NCBI GenBank assembly: GCA_965278945.1
Contig: OZ257128.1
Span: forward strand, 3,410,001-3,474,000
Length of the DNA stretch: 64,000 nt
Direction of reading: 5' to 3'
Source of the DNA: UBA10649 sp965278945
Lineage (GTDB): Bacteria; Actinomycetota; Actinomycetes; S36-B12
A model generated the notes under the pieces. It did not search any database. It was not told the origin of the DNA and was given only the letters and a program-made list of their open reading frames with translations. Numbering within the stretch: position 1 is the first letter of the stretch; the number at the start of each line of letters is the position of its first letter. The translations under genes and the position numbers were made by a program. This document shows, one piece after another, positions 41,967 to 49,857 of the stretch.

Positions 41967-42664
41967 GTGATCAGGCGGGGCGATTCCGATCGCATTGGCT
42001 CGCGATCTTGAGGTTCGTCCTGCAGCGGGGCCTCCTGAAGTCGGTGGTGTGGACCACGACGAAGGTCACCGTCCAGGGTCGCGAGAACCTCGGCAGCCTC
42101 AAGGCGCCGTTCATCGTCGTGGCCAACCACTCAAGTCACCTCGACGCTCCCCTCGTCTTCGGCGCGCTTCCTCGTCGGCTCGCTTGGTGGCTGGCCGCGG
42201 GCGCGGCCGCCGACTACTTCTTCGATGTTCGCTGGCGACGCTGGCTGACGGCATGGTTCTTCAACGCCTACCCGGTCGACCGCACCGGCGGAAATGCCCG
42301 CCCCCGGCTGTCCAAGGAGCTGCTCAACGCCGGTGTTCCGATCCTGCTGTTCCCCGAGGGCGGTCGTGCACGCAACGGCGAGGGCATCCGCGATTTCAAG
42401 GCCGGGGCGGCGGCGCTCGCCATCAGCAACGGCGTGCCCGTCGTTCCCGTGGGGATCATCGACGCCCAGAAGGCCATGCCCCGCGATCGCAGCTGGCCCG
42501 TGCGCCCGCGAGTCCGCGTGGGCGTCGTGTTCGGGGAGCCGATCCTTCCATCGCCCGGGGATAGCGTGGAAGACTTCACGAGGCTCCTGCAAGATCAGGT
42601 GAGCCTCCTCAGTTCGGGTCCTGTGGCGCGCGCCACTCAGCAAAGGTGGTATGGACGGCGATGA
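41963..42664 (+). CDS. PlsC-type glycerolipid acyltransferase (2)
   Basis: 233 residues from ATG 41963. Motif I NHSSHLD, motif II PVDRTGGN, motif III FPEGGRARNGEG, then FKAGAAALAISNGVPVVPVG. N-terminal amphipathic/hydrophobic stretch HWLAILRFVLQRGLLKSVVW. The open frame extends upstream to 41768 but that part overlaps the SDR gene. Both ends overlap neighbours as ATGA, so it is translated together with the SDR and the alkylglycerone-phosphate synthase. It could acylate dihydroxyacetone phosphate or 1-alkyl-glycerol 3-phosphate. Confidence 0.85.
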   Translation: MSDQAGRFRSHWLAILRFVLQRGLLKSVVWTTTKVTVQGRENLGSLKAPFIVVANHSSHLDAPLVFGALPRRLAWWLAAGAAADYFFDVRWRRWLTAWFFNAYPVDRTGGNARPRLSKELLNAGVPILLFPEGGRARNGEGIRDFKAGAAALAISNGVPVVPVGIIDAQKAMPRDRSWPVRPRVRVGVVFGEPILPSPGDSVEDFTRLLQDQVSLLSSGPVARATQQRWYGRR

Positions 42665-44322
42665 CCGACGTCAAGCACATGAAGTGGTGGGGCTGGGGCG
42701 TCGAGGGCGTCAATTTCCACTACGACGACAAGCCGGAGTTCGCACCGTTCGTCCTCAACGCCGTCGGCCTTGATCTCTCTGCGCCCGCGGGCTCGCCACC
42801 GTCGTTCGACGACCTGAAGGTGCCATCGTCGGTGCTGCCGGCGCAGCTGCGGGATTCGCTGGTCGCGGCGCTCGGCGAGGAGTACGTCGTCACGGACGAC
42901 CTCGCACGCGTGGTGCACACCTACGGCAAGAGCCTGCGCGACCTCATGCGCATTCGCGCAGGACTGCTGCCGCGCGTGCCGGATGTCGTGGTGTACCCGG
43001 CCGACGAGGCTCAGGTGCAGGCGATCGTCTCGCTGGCCGCGGAGACCGACGCGGTGATCATCCCGTTCGGTGGCGGCAGCAACATCTCCGGAAGCCTCGA
43101 GCCCGAGCCGCACGAGTCACGGCCCGTGATCTCCCTGGATCTCGGCCGGCTCAGGCTCGTGCTCGACATCGACGAGGACTCCGGGCTGGCTCGGATCCAG
43201 GCTGGCGCTCAAGGCCCCGACCTGGAGAGCCAGCTCAACGAGCGTGGCTGGACGATCGGCCACTTCCCGGACAGCTTTACGCACTCGACGATGGGCGGCT
43301 GGGTTGCCACGCGCTCATCGGGCATGCAGAGCGACAAGTACGGCGATATTGCCGACATTGCCCGAGGCATGCGGGTGGTTCGTCCGTCGGGCGTTGCCGT
43401 GATCAGAGCCGTGCCCAGCGCCTCGACCGGACCAAGCGTGCGCGAGATGTTCCTCGGCAGCGAAGGTCGCCTCGGCGTCATCACCGAGGTCACCGCACAG
43501 GTGCACCGTCGCCCTCCGCAGCGCGAAGTTCAGGCGTACCTGTTCCCCACCTTCGAGGCCGGCATGAAGGCAATGCAGGAGATCTCGGAGTCCGACGCGC
43601 ATCCGTCAGTCACGCGAGTGTCCGATGCACGCGAGTCGGCATTCTCCTTCGCCACGCGCAAGAAGAGCGCCGGAGTCTCGGCGCTGGTCACCAAGGGCCT
43701 GATGGCTGTGCTGCGTCGTCGCGGGTGGGATCTCGAGCAGATGGCGTTGTCCTTCATCGGCTTCGAGGGCTCCGAGAGTCACGTGAAGTACCAGAAGAAG
43801 CTCGTCAAGCAGATCGTCAAGAACCACCGCGGCATGGGGATCGGCTCCGGCCCGGGCGCGCTCTACGACCAGAAGAAGTTCGACACCCCATATATTCGGG
43901 ACTTCCTGCTCGACCATGGTGCCGCCGCCGACGTGTCGGAGACGGCTGCTCCGTGGTCGAAGCTGCAGGGCCTCTACGACGCGACGATCGCCTCGGCGAA
44001 TGCCGCATACGCGGAGCTCGGATGCACCGGATGGGTCATGTGCCACCTGTCGCACTCGTATCACTCGGGCGCGTGCCTGTATTTCACGTTCGCATTCGTC
44101 ACCGGCGAGGACCCGATCGGTGAGTACGACATCGTCAAGCATGCGATCCAGCAGTCCTTCATTGACTGCGGTGGAACGCTGTCCCACCATCACGGCGTAG
44201 GCACCGAGCATTCGCCCTGGCTCGAGCAGGACATCTCGACCGAGGGCACGGCGATCCTGCGCGGCCTGTTCGAGAGCACGGACCCGCAGGGCATCCTGAA
44301 CCCCGGCAAGATCCTCAACTAG
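42661..44322 (+). CDS. Alkylglycerone-phosphate synthase (alkyl-DHAP synthase)
   Basis: 553 residues from ATG 42661. FAD-binding PCMH domain with IPFGGGSNISGSLE and DSFTHSTMGGWVATRSSGMQ; GSEGRLGVITE follows. The C-terminal cap has SGACLYFTFAF, where Tyr474 aligns with the catalytic Tyr of human AGPS, and LSHHHGVG with the HHH triad at 509-511. The N-terminal MKWWGWG also matches the family. The enzyme swaps the acyl chain of acyl-dihydroxyacetone phosphate for a fatty alcohol, forming the ether bond, with FAD but no net redox change. Simple FAD-linked D-lactate dehydrogenases lack the HHH and Tyr pattern. Last gene of the plus-strand operon. Confidence 0.85.
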   Translation: MTDVKHMKWWGWGVEGVNFHYDDKPEFAPFVLNAVGLDLSAPAGSPPSFDDLKVPSSVLPAQLRDSLVAALGEEYVVTDDLARVVHTYGKSLRDLMRIRAGLLPRVPDVVVYPADEAQVQAIVSLAAETDAVIIPFGGGSNISGSLEPEPHESRPVISLDLGRLRLVLDIDEDSGLARIQAGAQGPDLESQLNERGWTIGHFPDSFTHSTMGGWVATRSSGMQSDKYGDIADIARGMRVVRPSGVAVIRAVPSASTGPSVREMFLGSEGRLGVITEVTAQVHRRPPQREVQAYLFPTFEAGMKAMQEISESDAHPSVTRVSDARESAFSFATRKKSAGVSALVTKGLMAVLRRRGWDLEQMALSFIGFEGSESHVKYQKKLVKQIVKNHRGMGIGSGPGALYDQKKFDTPYIRDFLLDHGAAADVSETAAPWSKLQGLYDATIASANAAYAELGCTGWVMCHLSHSYHSGACLYFTFAFVTGEDPIGEYDIVKHAIQQSFIDCGGTLSHHHGVGTEHSPWLEQDISTEGTAILRGLFESTDPQGILNPGKILN

Positions 44323-44678
44323 TCGTCGGAGGGCAGGCGACCGGCGGACCGCATCTGCCAGGCGTCCTCGATCAGTTCGCTCAGGCGCGCGACCTTGACC
44401 TTCGGCAGCCGAACCATCACGAGTGGAGATTCGCCGTATCCCGGCGCGGTAAAGAAGGTCTCCGGCTCTCCCAGCAGGAGTGCCTGCTTCTCCTCCTCGT
44501 CGCCCACGTAGAGCACGGCGATGTCGGAGCGAATCGTTCGTCTCTGGCCGGGCAGCCGCTCAGGGTAGGACCAGATGAAGCCGCTCCCGGCCACCCTGAA
44601 GTCGAAGCCATCGCTCTCGATCTCGACGACTCCCGGCAGTGACATCGCGATCTCGCGCACGTCATCCGCGTCGGACAA
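44319..44678 (-). CDS. MmcQ/YjbR-family protein
   Basis: About 119 residues from TTG 44678, which follows GAGAGGAG; GTG 44702 is an alternative. DADDVREIAMSLPGVVEIES, GFIWSYPERLPGQ, EKQALLLGEPETFFTAPGYG and LPKVKVARLSELIEDAWQ match the YjbR (CyaY-like fold) family, often described as a DNA-binding or nucleotide-binding small protein of unknown function. The stop shares CTAG with the alkyl-DHAP synthase gene. Confidence 0.75.
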   Translation of the reverse strand: MSDADDVREIAMSLPGVVEIESDGFDFRVAGSGFIWSYPERLPGQRRTIRSDIAVLYVGDEEEKQALLLGEPETFFTAPGYGESPLVMVRLPKVKVARLSELIEDAWQMRSAGRLPSDD

Positions 44679-44717
44679 CCGGACTCCTCTCGCCGTGCTT
44701 ACGAGATACTCAACACC

Positions 44718-45389
44718 ATGCAGATGACACCGAGGTCGCACTCGGTCCTGACGCTGCTGAACGCGCGCCAGTCAGATGCCGTGCTGACGAACATGGCCCC
44801 GCGGTACGGCATCCACACGACCTCGGCGATCGGCGTCTCGATGGCCGACATGAAGGACATCGCCCGTCAGGTCGGCAAGGATCACGAACTAGCGCTTGAG
44901 CTGTGGGCGACCGGCATCTACGAGGCTCGGACCGTCGCCGCGCTTATCGACGTTCCCGCGTCGGTTTCCGCGAAGCAGATGGATGCGTGGTGCCGCGACT
45001 TCGACAACTGGGCGATCTGCGACACGGTGTGCTTCAACCTTTTCGACCGATCGAAGCCCGCGTGGACCATGGTCGACAAGTGGGCGGCACGCACGAAGGA
45101 GTTCGAGAAGCGCGCGGCGTTCGCGCTGCTGTGGTCCCTTGCCCTGCACGACGAGGCTGCTGACGACGAGCGCTTCGTCCATGGCCTGGAGTTGATCGAG
45201 CGTGAAGCGGCCGATGACCGCAACTTCGTCACCAAAGCAATCGCCATGGCCCTGCGCGCGGTGGGCCGACGAAATCCGGTGCTGGCCTCTGCGTCGATCG
45301 ATACGGCCCGCCGCATGATGGACTCACCCCACCCGGCTGCACGACGGACCGGCAGGACCGCGCTGAAGGAGATGGCTGCTACCGCGTGA
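44718..45389 (+). CDS. DNA alkylation repair protein (AlkD-like)
   Basis: 223 residues of HEAT-like helical repeats: YGIHTTSAIGVSMADMKDIA, HELALELWATGIYEARTVAA, MDAWCRDFDNWAICDTVCFN and WTMVDKWAARTKEFEKRAAF. The pattern is that of the AlkD/AlkC-like DNA glycosylase family that removes alkylated bases. The conserved Trp-Asp-x-x-D (DNWAICD) segment corresponds to the active-site region. Divergent from the YjbR gene, 40 bp apart. Confidence 0.8.
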   Translation: MQMTPRSHSVLTLLNARQSDAVLTNMAPRYGIHTTSAIGVSMADMKDIARQVGKDHELALELWATGIYEARTVAALIDVPASVSAKQMDAWCRDFDNWAICDTVCFNLFDRSKPAWTMVDKWAARTKEFEKRAAFALLWSLALHDEAADDERFVHGLELIEREAADDRNFVTKAIAMALRAVGRRNPVLASASIDTARRMMDSPHPAARRTGRTALKEMAATA

Positions 45390-45459
45390 CCAGTCGCGTC
45401 TGCCTTGTCCTACTGTGAAGCAACACTCACGGCGGTCGGTTCAAGGAGCGGGGGCAGTG

Positions 45460-46410
45460 ATGATCACGTACCTGCGACGCCTGCCCGGTCCCGTGGCGGC
45501 GATGGCCGGCTGGTCCCTCATCATCTTCCTCGACCTGGTGGCCGTTACCTGGATAGCTCCTCAGCACGCGAACCCCACCGAAAGTGCCGCGTGGGTCACC
45601 GGCGCGGCGTTCGAGCTCCTCGTCGTGATCGTGTGCGTCGTCGCGGGCTCCCGAACACCGATGTGGTTCCTTCGCGTCGTCCTGTTCGCGCGGCTGGTCT
45701 CCGTCGTGTTCCTCGCAGCCGTCGGATGCCCAATCGACAGCCTGCTGTTCGGCTACGCCACGGCAGTGTTCGTGGTTGTCTACGCGGCGTACTTCTGGCA
45801 CAACTGGCTCACGTATTTCTATGCGTTCTTCGCAGCCGTGGCGATGCTGCTGCTGGGCTTCATCCCCGAGACGATCGACCGCGTCATCCAGACCTGGTTC
45901 GTGGTCACGTCGCTCTTGGTCCTGATGTCGGTCGGGCTCAATCGAGTGGTGAGGGAGCAGGAGAGGCAGGCCAAGCGCGACTCGATGACCGACCTGCCCA
46001 ATCGAGTCGCGCTCGACGCGTACCTGACCGCGCATCCTCGCCCGGGTCGCGCGGTCGAGCCCCAGGCACTCGTCGTCATCGACCTCGAGCGCTTCAAGGA
46101 CGTCAACGACAGCCAAGGCCATGCAGCGGGCGACCGGCTCCTACGCGAGACGGCCGCTGTCTGGCGCGCCGCCCTTCGGCCAGATGACCTGCTCTTTCGG
46201 GTCGGCGGAGACGAGTTCCTTCTCATCCTCCCGCAGACGACCACGGGCAATGCCGACGAACTCGTCGCCCGCCTGCGCGACGTATCGCCTGGGCCGCTGT
46301 CCTACGGCGTGACCGAGTGGAGAAGCAACGAGGACTTCGACACGGCGTTCGCGCTGGCCGATCGCCGCATGTACCAGGACAAAGAAAGTCGCCGCGAGGC
46401 GTCTGGATGA
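45460..46410 (+). CDS. Membrane-anchored diguanylate cyclase (GGDEF)
   Basis: 316 residues from ATG 45460, ten bases after AAGGAG; GTG 45415 is an alternative but lies on a TACTGT -10-like box. About six hydrophobic segments (residues 10-170) precede the GGDEF domain with FRVGGDEFLLIL. An RPDD sequence five residues before it is an I-site. Second membrane GGDEF protein in the window, with the same topology as the one at 3534. Makes cyclic di-GMP. Confidence 0.85.
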   Translation: MITYLRRLPGPVAAMAGWSLIIFLDLVAVTWIAPQHANPTESAAWVTGAAFELLVVIVCVVAGSRTPMWFLRVVLFARLVSVVFLAAVGCPIDSLLFGYATAVFVVVYAAYFWHNWLTYFYAFFAAVAMLLLGFIPETIDRVIQTWFVVTSLLVLMSVGLNRVVREQERQAKRDSMTDLPNRVALDAYLTAHPRPGRAVEPQALVVIDLERFKDVNDSQGHAAGDRLLRETAAVWRAALRPDDLLFRVGGDEFLLILPQTTTGNADELVARLRDVSPGPLSYGVTEWRSNEDFDTAFALADRRMYQDKESRREASG

Positions 46411-46419
46411 CTCAGGTCC

Positions 46420-47397
46420 TCAGGCCGGCCAGGAGTCCATCCACGCCTTGATCGGTGGCTCGGCGATGCCGGCCTCGATGACCTGCATGTGACCCAGGCC
46501 CGGGAACACCGAGGCGCTCACGTCCATGTTCGCTGCACGCAGTGCGTCGGCGAGCGCCGTCGTCTGTGCGAATGGCACGTTCTCGTCCGCGTCGCCGTGA
46601 ATGAGCAGCGTGCGGATGCCGCTCGGAGCGCGTCCGTCCTGCACGCGGAGGATCGGGTTTGCCTTCGCCCACGCGTCCGGTGCCTCGGCTGGGGTCGATC
46701 CCATCCACAAGGACATGCCCGATGCGAACCAGTCGGTGTTGTAGACGCCCGCAATTCCGATCAGGCCGTTGATCTCGACCTCGTCGTAGGGACAGTCGCC
46801 TCCGAACTCGTCGCCGGAGTAGGTCGCCAGCGATGCCAGTTGGCCGCCCGCGGAGTGGCCGAGCACGACGACGCGGGTCGGGGGGTAGCCCAGTTCGTTG
46901 GCCTCCTGCACGGACCATCGGATACCGCAGGCGATCTCGTTGACAGCGACTGGAAAGCGACTATCGGTGGCGGTGGTCGAGTACGTAAGCACCGACGTCG
47001 TGGCACCGTCGGCAGTCAGGCGTGCCGCGAGCGGAGCCAGCATGTTGGGATCGGCCGTCGCCCAGAGCCCGCCCGGCACCATGACGATCAGCGGAGCCGG
47101 CCCCTGCGTCGCCGGGACGCGGACCTGGGCGGGCAGTCCGGGCAGGTAGTCCGCGACCATGGCGCCGTCCGCTGGCGCGGGATACGTCGGCGTCGGTGCG
47201 GGCGGGGCACTTGCCGGAGGCGGCGACACCACCGGTGAGGGCGCGGGAGCGGCAGGGCTCGATGCGATGGTGGGGGCCATGCTGGGTGTCGGCGTGGAGG
47301 GCTCCGCAGTCGTGGACGATCCGCAGGCGGCCAGCGCACAGACTCCCGCCACGAGAACAGTCCCAAGAATTGCCCGGCCGGTCCGATTTCGTATCAC
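46420..47397 (-). CDS. Lipoprotein alpha/beta-hydrolase (esterase), paralogue
   Basis: 325 residues from GTG 47397. Lipobox LAAC, then a long Pro/Ala/Thr linker (about residues 30-75). Catalytic elements: IVMVPGGLWA, VVLGHSAGGQL, LLIHGDADENVPF and FPGLGHMQVIE. Shares TYSGDEFGGDCPY and the overall order with the lipoprotein at 11464, so the two are paralogues. Anchored outside the membrane; substrate unknown. Confidence 0.75.
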   Translation of the reverse strand: MIRNRTGRAILGTVLVAGVCALAACGSSTTAEPSTPTPSMAPTIASSPAAPAPSPVVSPPPASAPPAPTPTYPAPADGAMVADYLPGLPAQVRVPATQGPAPLIVMVPGGLWATADPNMLAPLAARLTADGATTSVLTYSTTATDSRFPVAVNEIACGIRWSVQEANELGYPPTRVVVLGHSAGGQLASLATYSGDEFGGDCPYDEVEINGLIGIAGVYNTDWFASGMSLWMGSTPAEAPDAWAKANPILRVQDGRAPSGIRTLLIHGDADENVPFAQTTALADALRAANMDVSASVFPGLGHMQVIEAGIAEPPIKAWMDSWPA

Positions 47398-47510
47398 GTC
47401 ATGATGATCGCATTCGTGGGCCTGTTCACTGCAAAGCGGTTCGCGTCGACGTGGCTTGGGTAACGTGATTGGGGTCGAAGCCGCAGAGATGAGCGCACGA
47501 GGGGAACCAC

Positions 47511-48005
47511 GTGAGAAGGATCAATAGGTCGCAGGTGGCCGCAGTGCTCGGCATCGCGATCGCTCAATTCGCCGCTGGCGCAGTGGCTGGTCGGCCGAGC
47601 GACCCGGCGTTCTACCGCGGTCTTCGGCAAGCGCCGTTTGCCCCACCCGCGTGGGTGTTCGCTCCAGCATGGGCCATCGCCAAGACCGGTGCTGCAGTGT
47701 CAGTGGCACGGGTCCTGGGCAACCGCGACATGGAGGGTCGGCGCACCTTCCTCGCGCTGGCTGCCGCTGATGCCGGCATCTACGTGACGTTCTCCTACGT
47801 CTACTTCCGCAAGAAGAGCCCGCTGCTTGCCGCCGTGTGGACGTGCGCGAACGCGGCGGTCACGGCCGGTGAGCTCATCGTTCTGTCTCGAGCAGATCGC
47901 GTTGCCGCCATCGCATTGGTCCCGCAGGCCGCGTGGCTGAGTCTGGCGACCCCGGTCGCGCTATATCAGGCGGCTGCGAATCCAGGCCCGGTCATCCGAG
48001 CCTGA
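47511..48005 (+). CDS. TspO/MBR-like membrane protein
   Basis: 164 residues with five hydrophobic segments. FAPPAWVFAPAWAIAKTG and YRGLRQAPFAPP are the Trp-x-Phe-x-Pro-x-Trp and Pro-rich loop typical of TspO (translocator protein); YVTFSYVYFRKKSPLLAAVW and GELIVLSRADRVAAIALVPQ follow. TspO proteins bind porphyrins and take part in stress responses. GTG 47511 lacks a strong ribosome-binding site. Confidence 0.7.
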   Translation: MRRINRSQVAAVLGIAIAQFAAGAVAGRPSDPAFYRGLRQAPFAPPAWVFAPAWAIAKTGAAVSVARVLGNRDMEGRRTFLALAAADAGIYVTFSYVYFRKKSPLLAAVWTCANAAVTAGELIVLSRADRVAAIALVPQAAWLSLATPVALYQAAANPGPVIRA

Positions 48006-48011
48006 ATTGAG

Positions 48012-48386
48012 CTAGTCGAGGACCTGGATCTGGAATCTGTCCGGGTAGAACGCCACGTATCCGGCAATCTCGCGAACGCTGTCGCTCGGATTCTCGTATC
48101 TCCAGATCCCGTCCTCTATACGCGTGTCGTCGACGACGACGCTGAGATACGTGGCATCGCCCTTGTACGGGCAGTAGGTCGTGTGGTCGGACTCGCGAAG
48201 CACCGAAGGCTCCACGTCGACAAGCGGCACGTAGGCGACGGCAGGGTAGTTCGCCTCTTGCAGTGACAGCGCGCTCGACGTCTGAGCGATGACCGTCCCG
48301 CCCACTGAAACAACGACACGACTGGCCAGTGGCGTGATGGTGATCGGGTGCGTCGCGTCCGGGATGAGTACCTGTCGTGAGGTCAT
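48012..48386 (-). CDS. DUF427-family protein
   Basis: 124 residues from ATG 48386. TITPLASRVVVSVGGTVIAQ, YVPLVDVEPSVLRESDHTTY, CPYKGDATYLSV and YVAFYPDRFQIQVLD at the end are the DUF427 pattern (the CPYKG motif is near-invariant). A small beta-rich domain of unknown biochemical function. The start overlaps the stop of the YbjQ gene as ATGA. Confidence 0.85.
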   Translation of the reverse strand: MTSRQVLIPDATHPITITPLASRVVVSVGGTVIAQTSSALSLQEANYPAVAYVPLVDVEPSVLRESDHTTYCPYKGDATYLSVVVDDTRIEDGIWRYENPSDSVREIAGYVAFYPDRFQIQVLD

Positions 48387-48724
48387 ACGGCGGTAACGAC
48401 AACGGCGGTGCCGTAGGCGAGGATCTCGGCCATGTCGCCGTTCTGGCCCATCTCGGACGAGTCGAACCGCACGCCGACAACGGCATTCGCGCCCAGTGAG
48501 GTGGCGTGCTCCATGAGTCGTTCGACGACAGCCTCGCGCGCCTTGTTCACGACGTCGGTGTACTGGGGGACCTCGCCGGCCTGAAGGGACTTGAAGCCGC
48601 CGGTGAAGCCCTTGGCGAAGCCGACGCTTCGGACCAGGGTGCCCCAGCACAGGCCCAGGTGGTTGTCGATCTTGTAGCCGGGGATCTCGAAGGTCGTGGA
48701 CATCATGAGCTCGGTATTGGCCAT
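48383..48724 (-). CDS. YbjQ/UPF0145-family protein
   Basis: 113 residues: FEIPGYKIDNHLGLCWGTLV, REAVVERLMEHATSLGANAV, VGVRFDSSEMG and EILAYGTAVVV. This matches YbjQ-like putative heavy-metal-binding proteins that assemble as pentamers. Function unknown. First gene of a two-gene operon with DUF427. Confidence 0.85.
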   Translation of the reverse strand: MANTELMMSTTFEIPGYKIDNHLGLCWGTLVRSVGFAKGFTGGFKSLQAGEVPQYTDVVNKAREAVVERLMEHATSLGANAVVGVRFDSSEMGQNGDMAEILAYGTAVVVTAV

Positions 48725-48750
48725 GACCGGAATCTAACGCGCGAGCCGCG

Positions 48751-49857
48751 TCACTGCACGATGTAGCCCTCCGGCGGCGTGAGCTGCGTTCCAATGTCCG
48801 AGAACGATGACCAACCCGGATAGAGCAGGTCGCCGTCCCACATCAGGGGCACCGGGATGATCGAGCAGACGAGAGCCGACCACCTCCAGCCACCCAGCAG
48901 TTCGTCCTCGTCGCTGCTGCTGACGACACCGAGAATCCACGTCAACGTGACCGCGTACAGCGCCAGTGCGACGATCCGGGAGGAGTCCAGGCTGATGAGA
49001 GGAAGCAGCGCGCACGCGATCAGGGCCTCGACGATGAGAAGCCGGGTGGTCACCCGCGACCTGACACTCGGATTGAGAACGACGATCCAGAAGGCGCCCA
49101 GTGCTGCGAAGAACACGTAGGGCAGGCCGGCGACGTACTGCGAGATGAACTCGTCGAATCCGCGGTCCTGGAGCCAGTCCCACCTGCTCGTCGTGCCGCC
49201 CCAGGAGTCGGTGACAACGCGGTTGGCGAGATAGCCGGCGGCGACTCCTAGCGCGCCAACCGCGGCAGCGATGATGGGCGTCCGGCCGCGTCTGCGCTCG
49301 CTCAGGAGCCACATCATCGGCAGCCACAGCACCAGGGCGGCGACCGCGAGGACAGGATGATTGAGCGCGACGAGGAACCAGCCGGCCGCGCTCACCACGC
49401 GATGGCGAGCGAGCACCGCGATGCCTAGGCCGATGACGCTGATCGCGTCGTAGCCTCCGACCCAGCTGAGCAGGACGATGGAGATCGGCCCGCCGACCAC
49501 GAACATGAACATGTAGCGCGGACCCATGCGGGTGCTGCGCACCGAGGAGAACATGAAGGGCACAGCCAGCGCGATCAGGCTGAGCGCGAGGTTGAAGATG
49601 AAGTACTTCGATGGCGTTGACATGCCCAGAAGTCCGCTGAGCCATGCCGCCGGGAAGTTCGTGAGCAGGTAGTCGGCGGGCGGGACCATCAGTGGTGCTG
49701 CGCTCGGGTCGGTCCAGTGGGCAGTGATGTCGAACAGGTGGAGCCACGAGGGAAACACGCCAATGCCGTACTTCACGACGCAGATGCCGATGGCGAGAAG
49801 CCCGAGGGCAAGGCTCGTCCATGCTCCTTGGCGCAGCCGGGTGCTCGGCGCGGTCAC
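48751..49857 (-). CDS. Polytopic membrane protein of unknown function
   Basis: 368 residues with about ten hydrophobic segments (for example LGLLAIGICVVKYGIGV, YFIFNLALSLIALAVPFMF, LLIVEALIACALLPLI). After the first helix there is a short external loop with DITAHWTDPSAAPLMVP, reminiscent of GT-C glycosyltransferase-like proteins, but no DxD motif stands out. The start overlaps the stop of the cation antiporter gene, so it may be co-expressed with it. Confidence 0.55.
   Translation of the reverse strand: MTAPSTRLRQGAWTSLALGLLAIGICVVKYGIGVFPSWLHLFDITAHWTDPSAAPLMVPPADYLLTNFPAAWLSGLLGMSTPSKYFIFNLALSLIALAVPFMFSSVRSTRMGPRYMFMFVVGGPISIVLLSWVGGYDAISVIGLGIAVLARHRVVSAAGWFLVALNHPVLAVAALVLWLPMMWLLSERRRGRTPIIAAAVGALGVAAGYLANRVVTDSWGGTTSRWDWLQDRGFDEFISQYVAGLPYVFFAALGAFWIVVLNPSVRSRVTTRLLIVEALIACALLPLISLDSSRIVALALYAVTLTWILGVVSSSDEDELLGGWRWSALVCSIIPVPLMWDGDLLYPGWSSFSDIGTQLTPPEGYIVQ

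Noticed and set aside
42661..44322. D-lactate dehydrogenase or glycolate oxidase GlcD
   Set aside because: The same FAD fold, but the HHH triad, the ACLYF tyrosine and the MKWWGWG start point to alkylglycerone-phosphate synthase.
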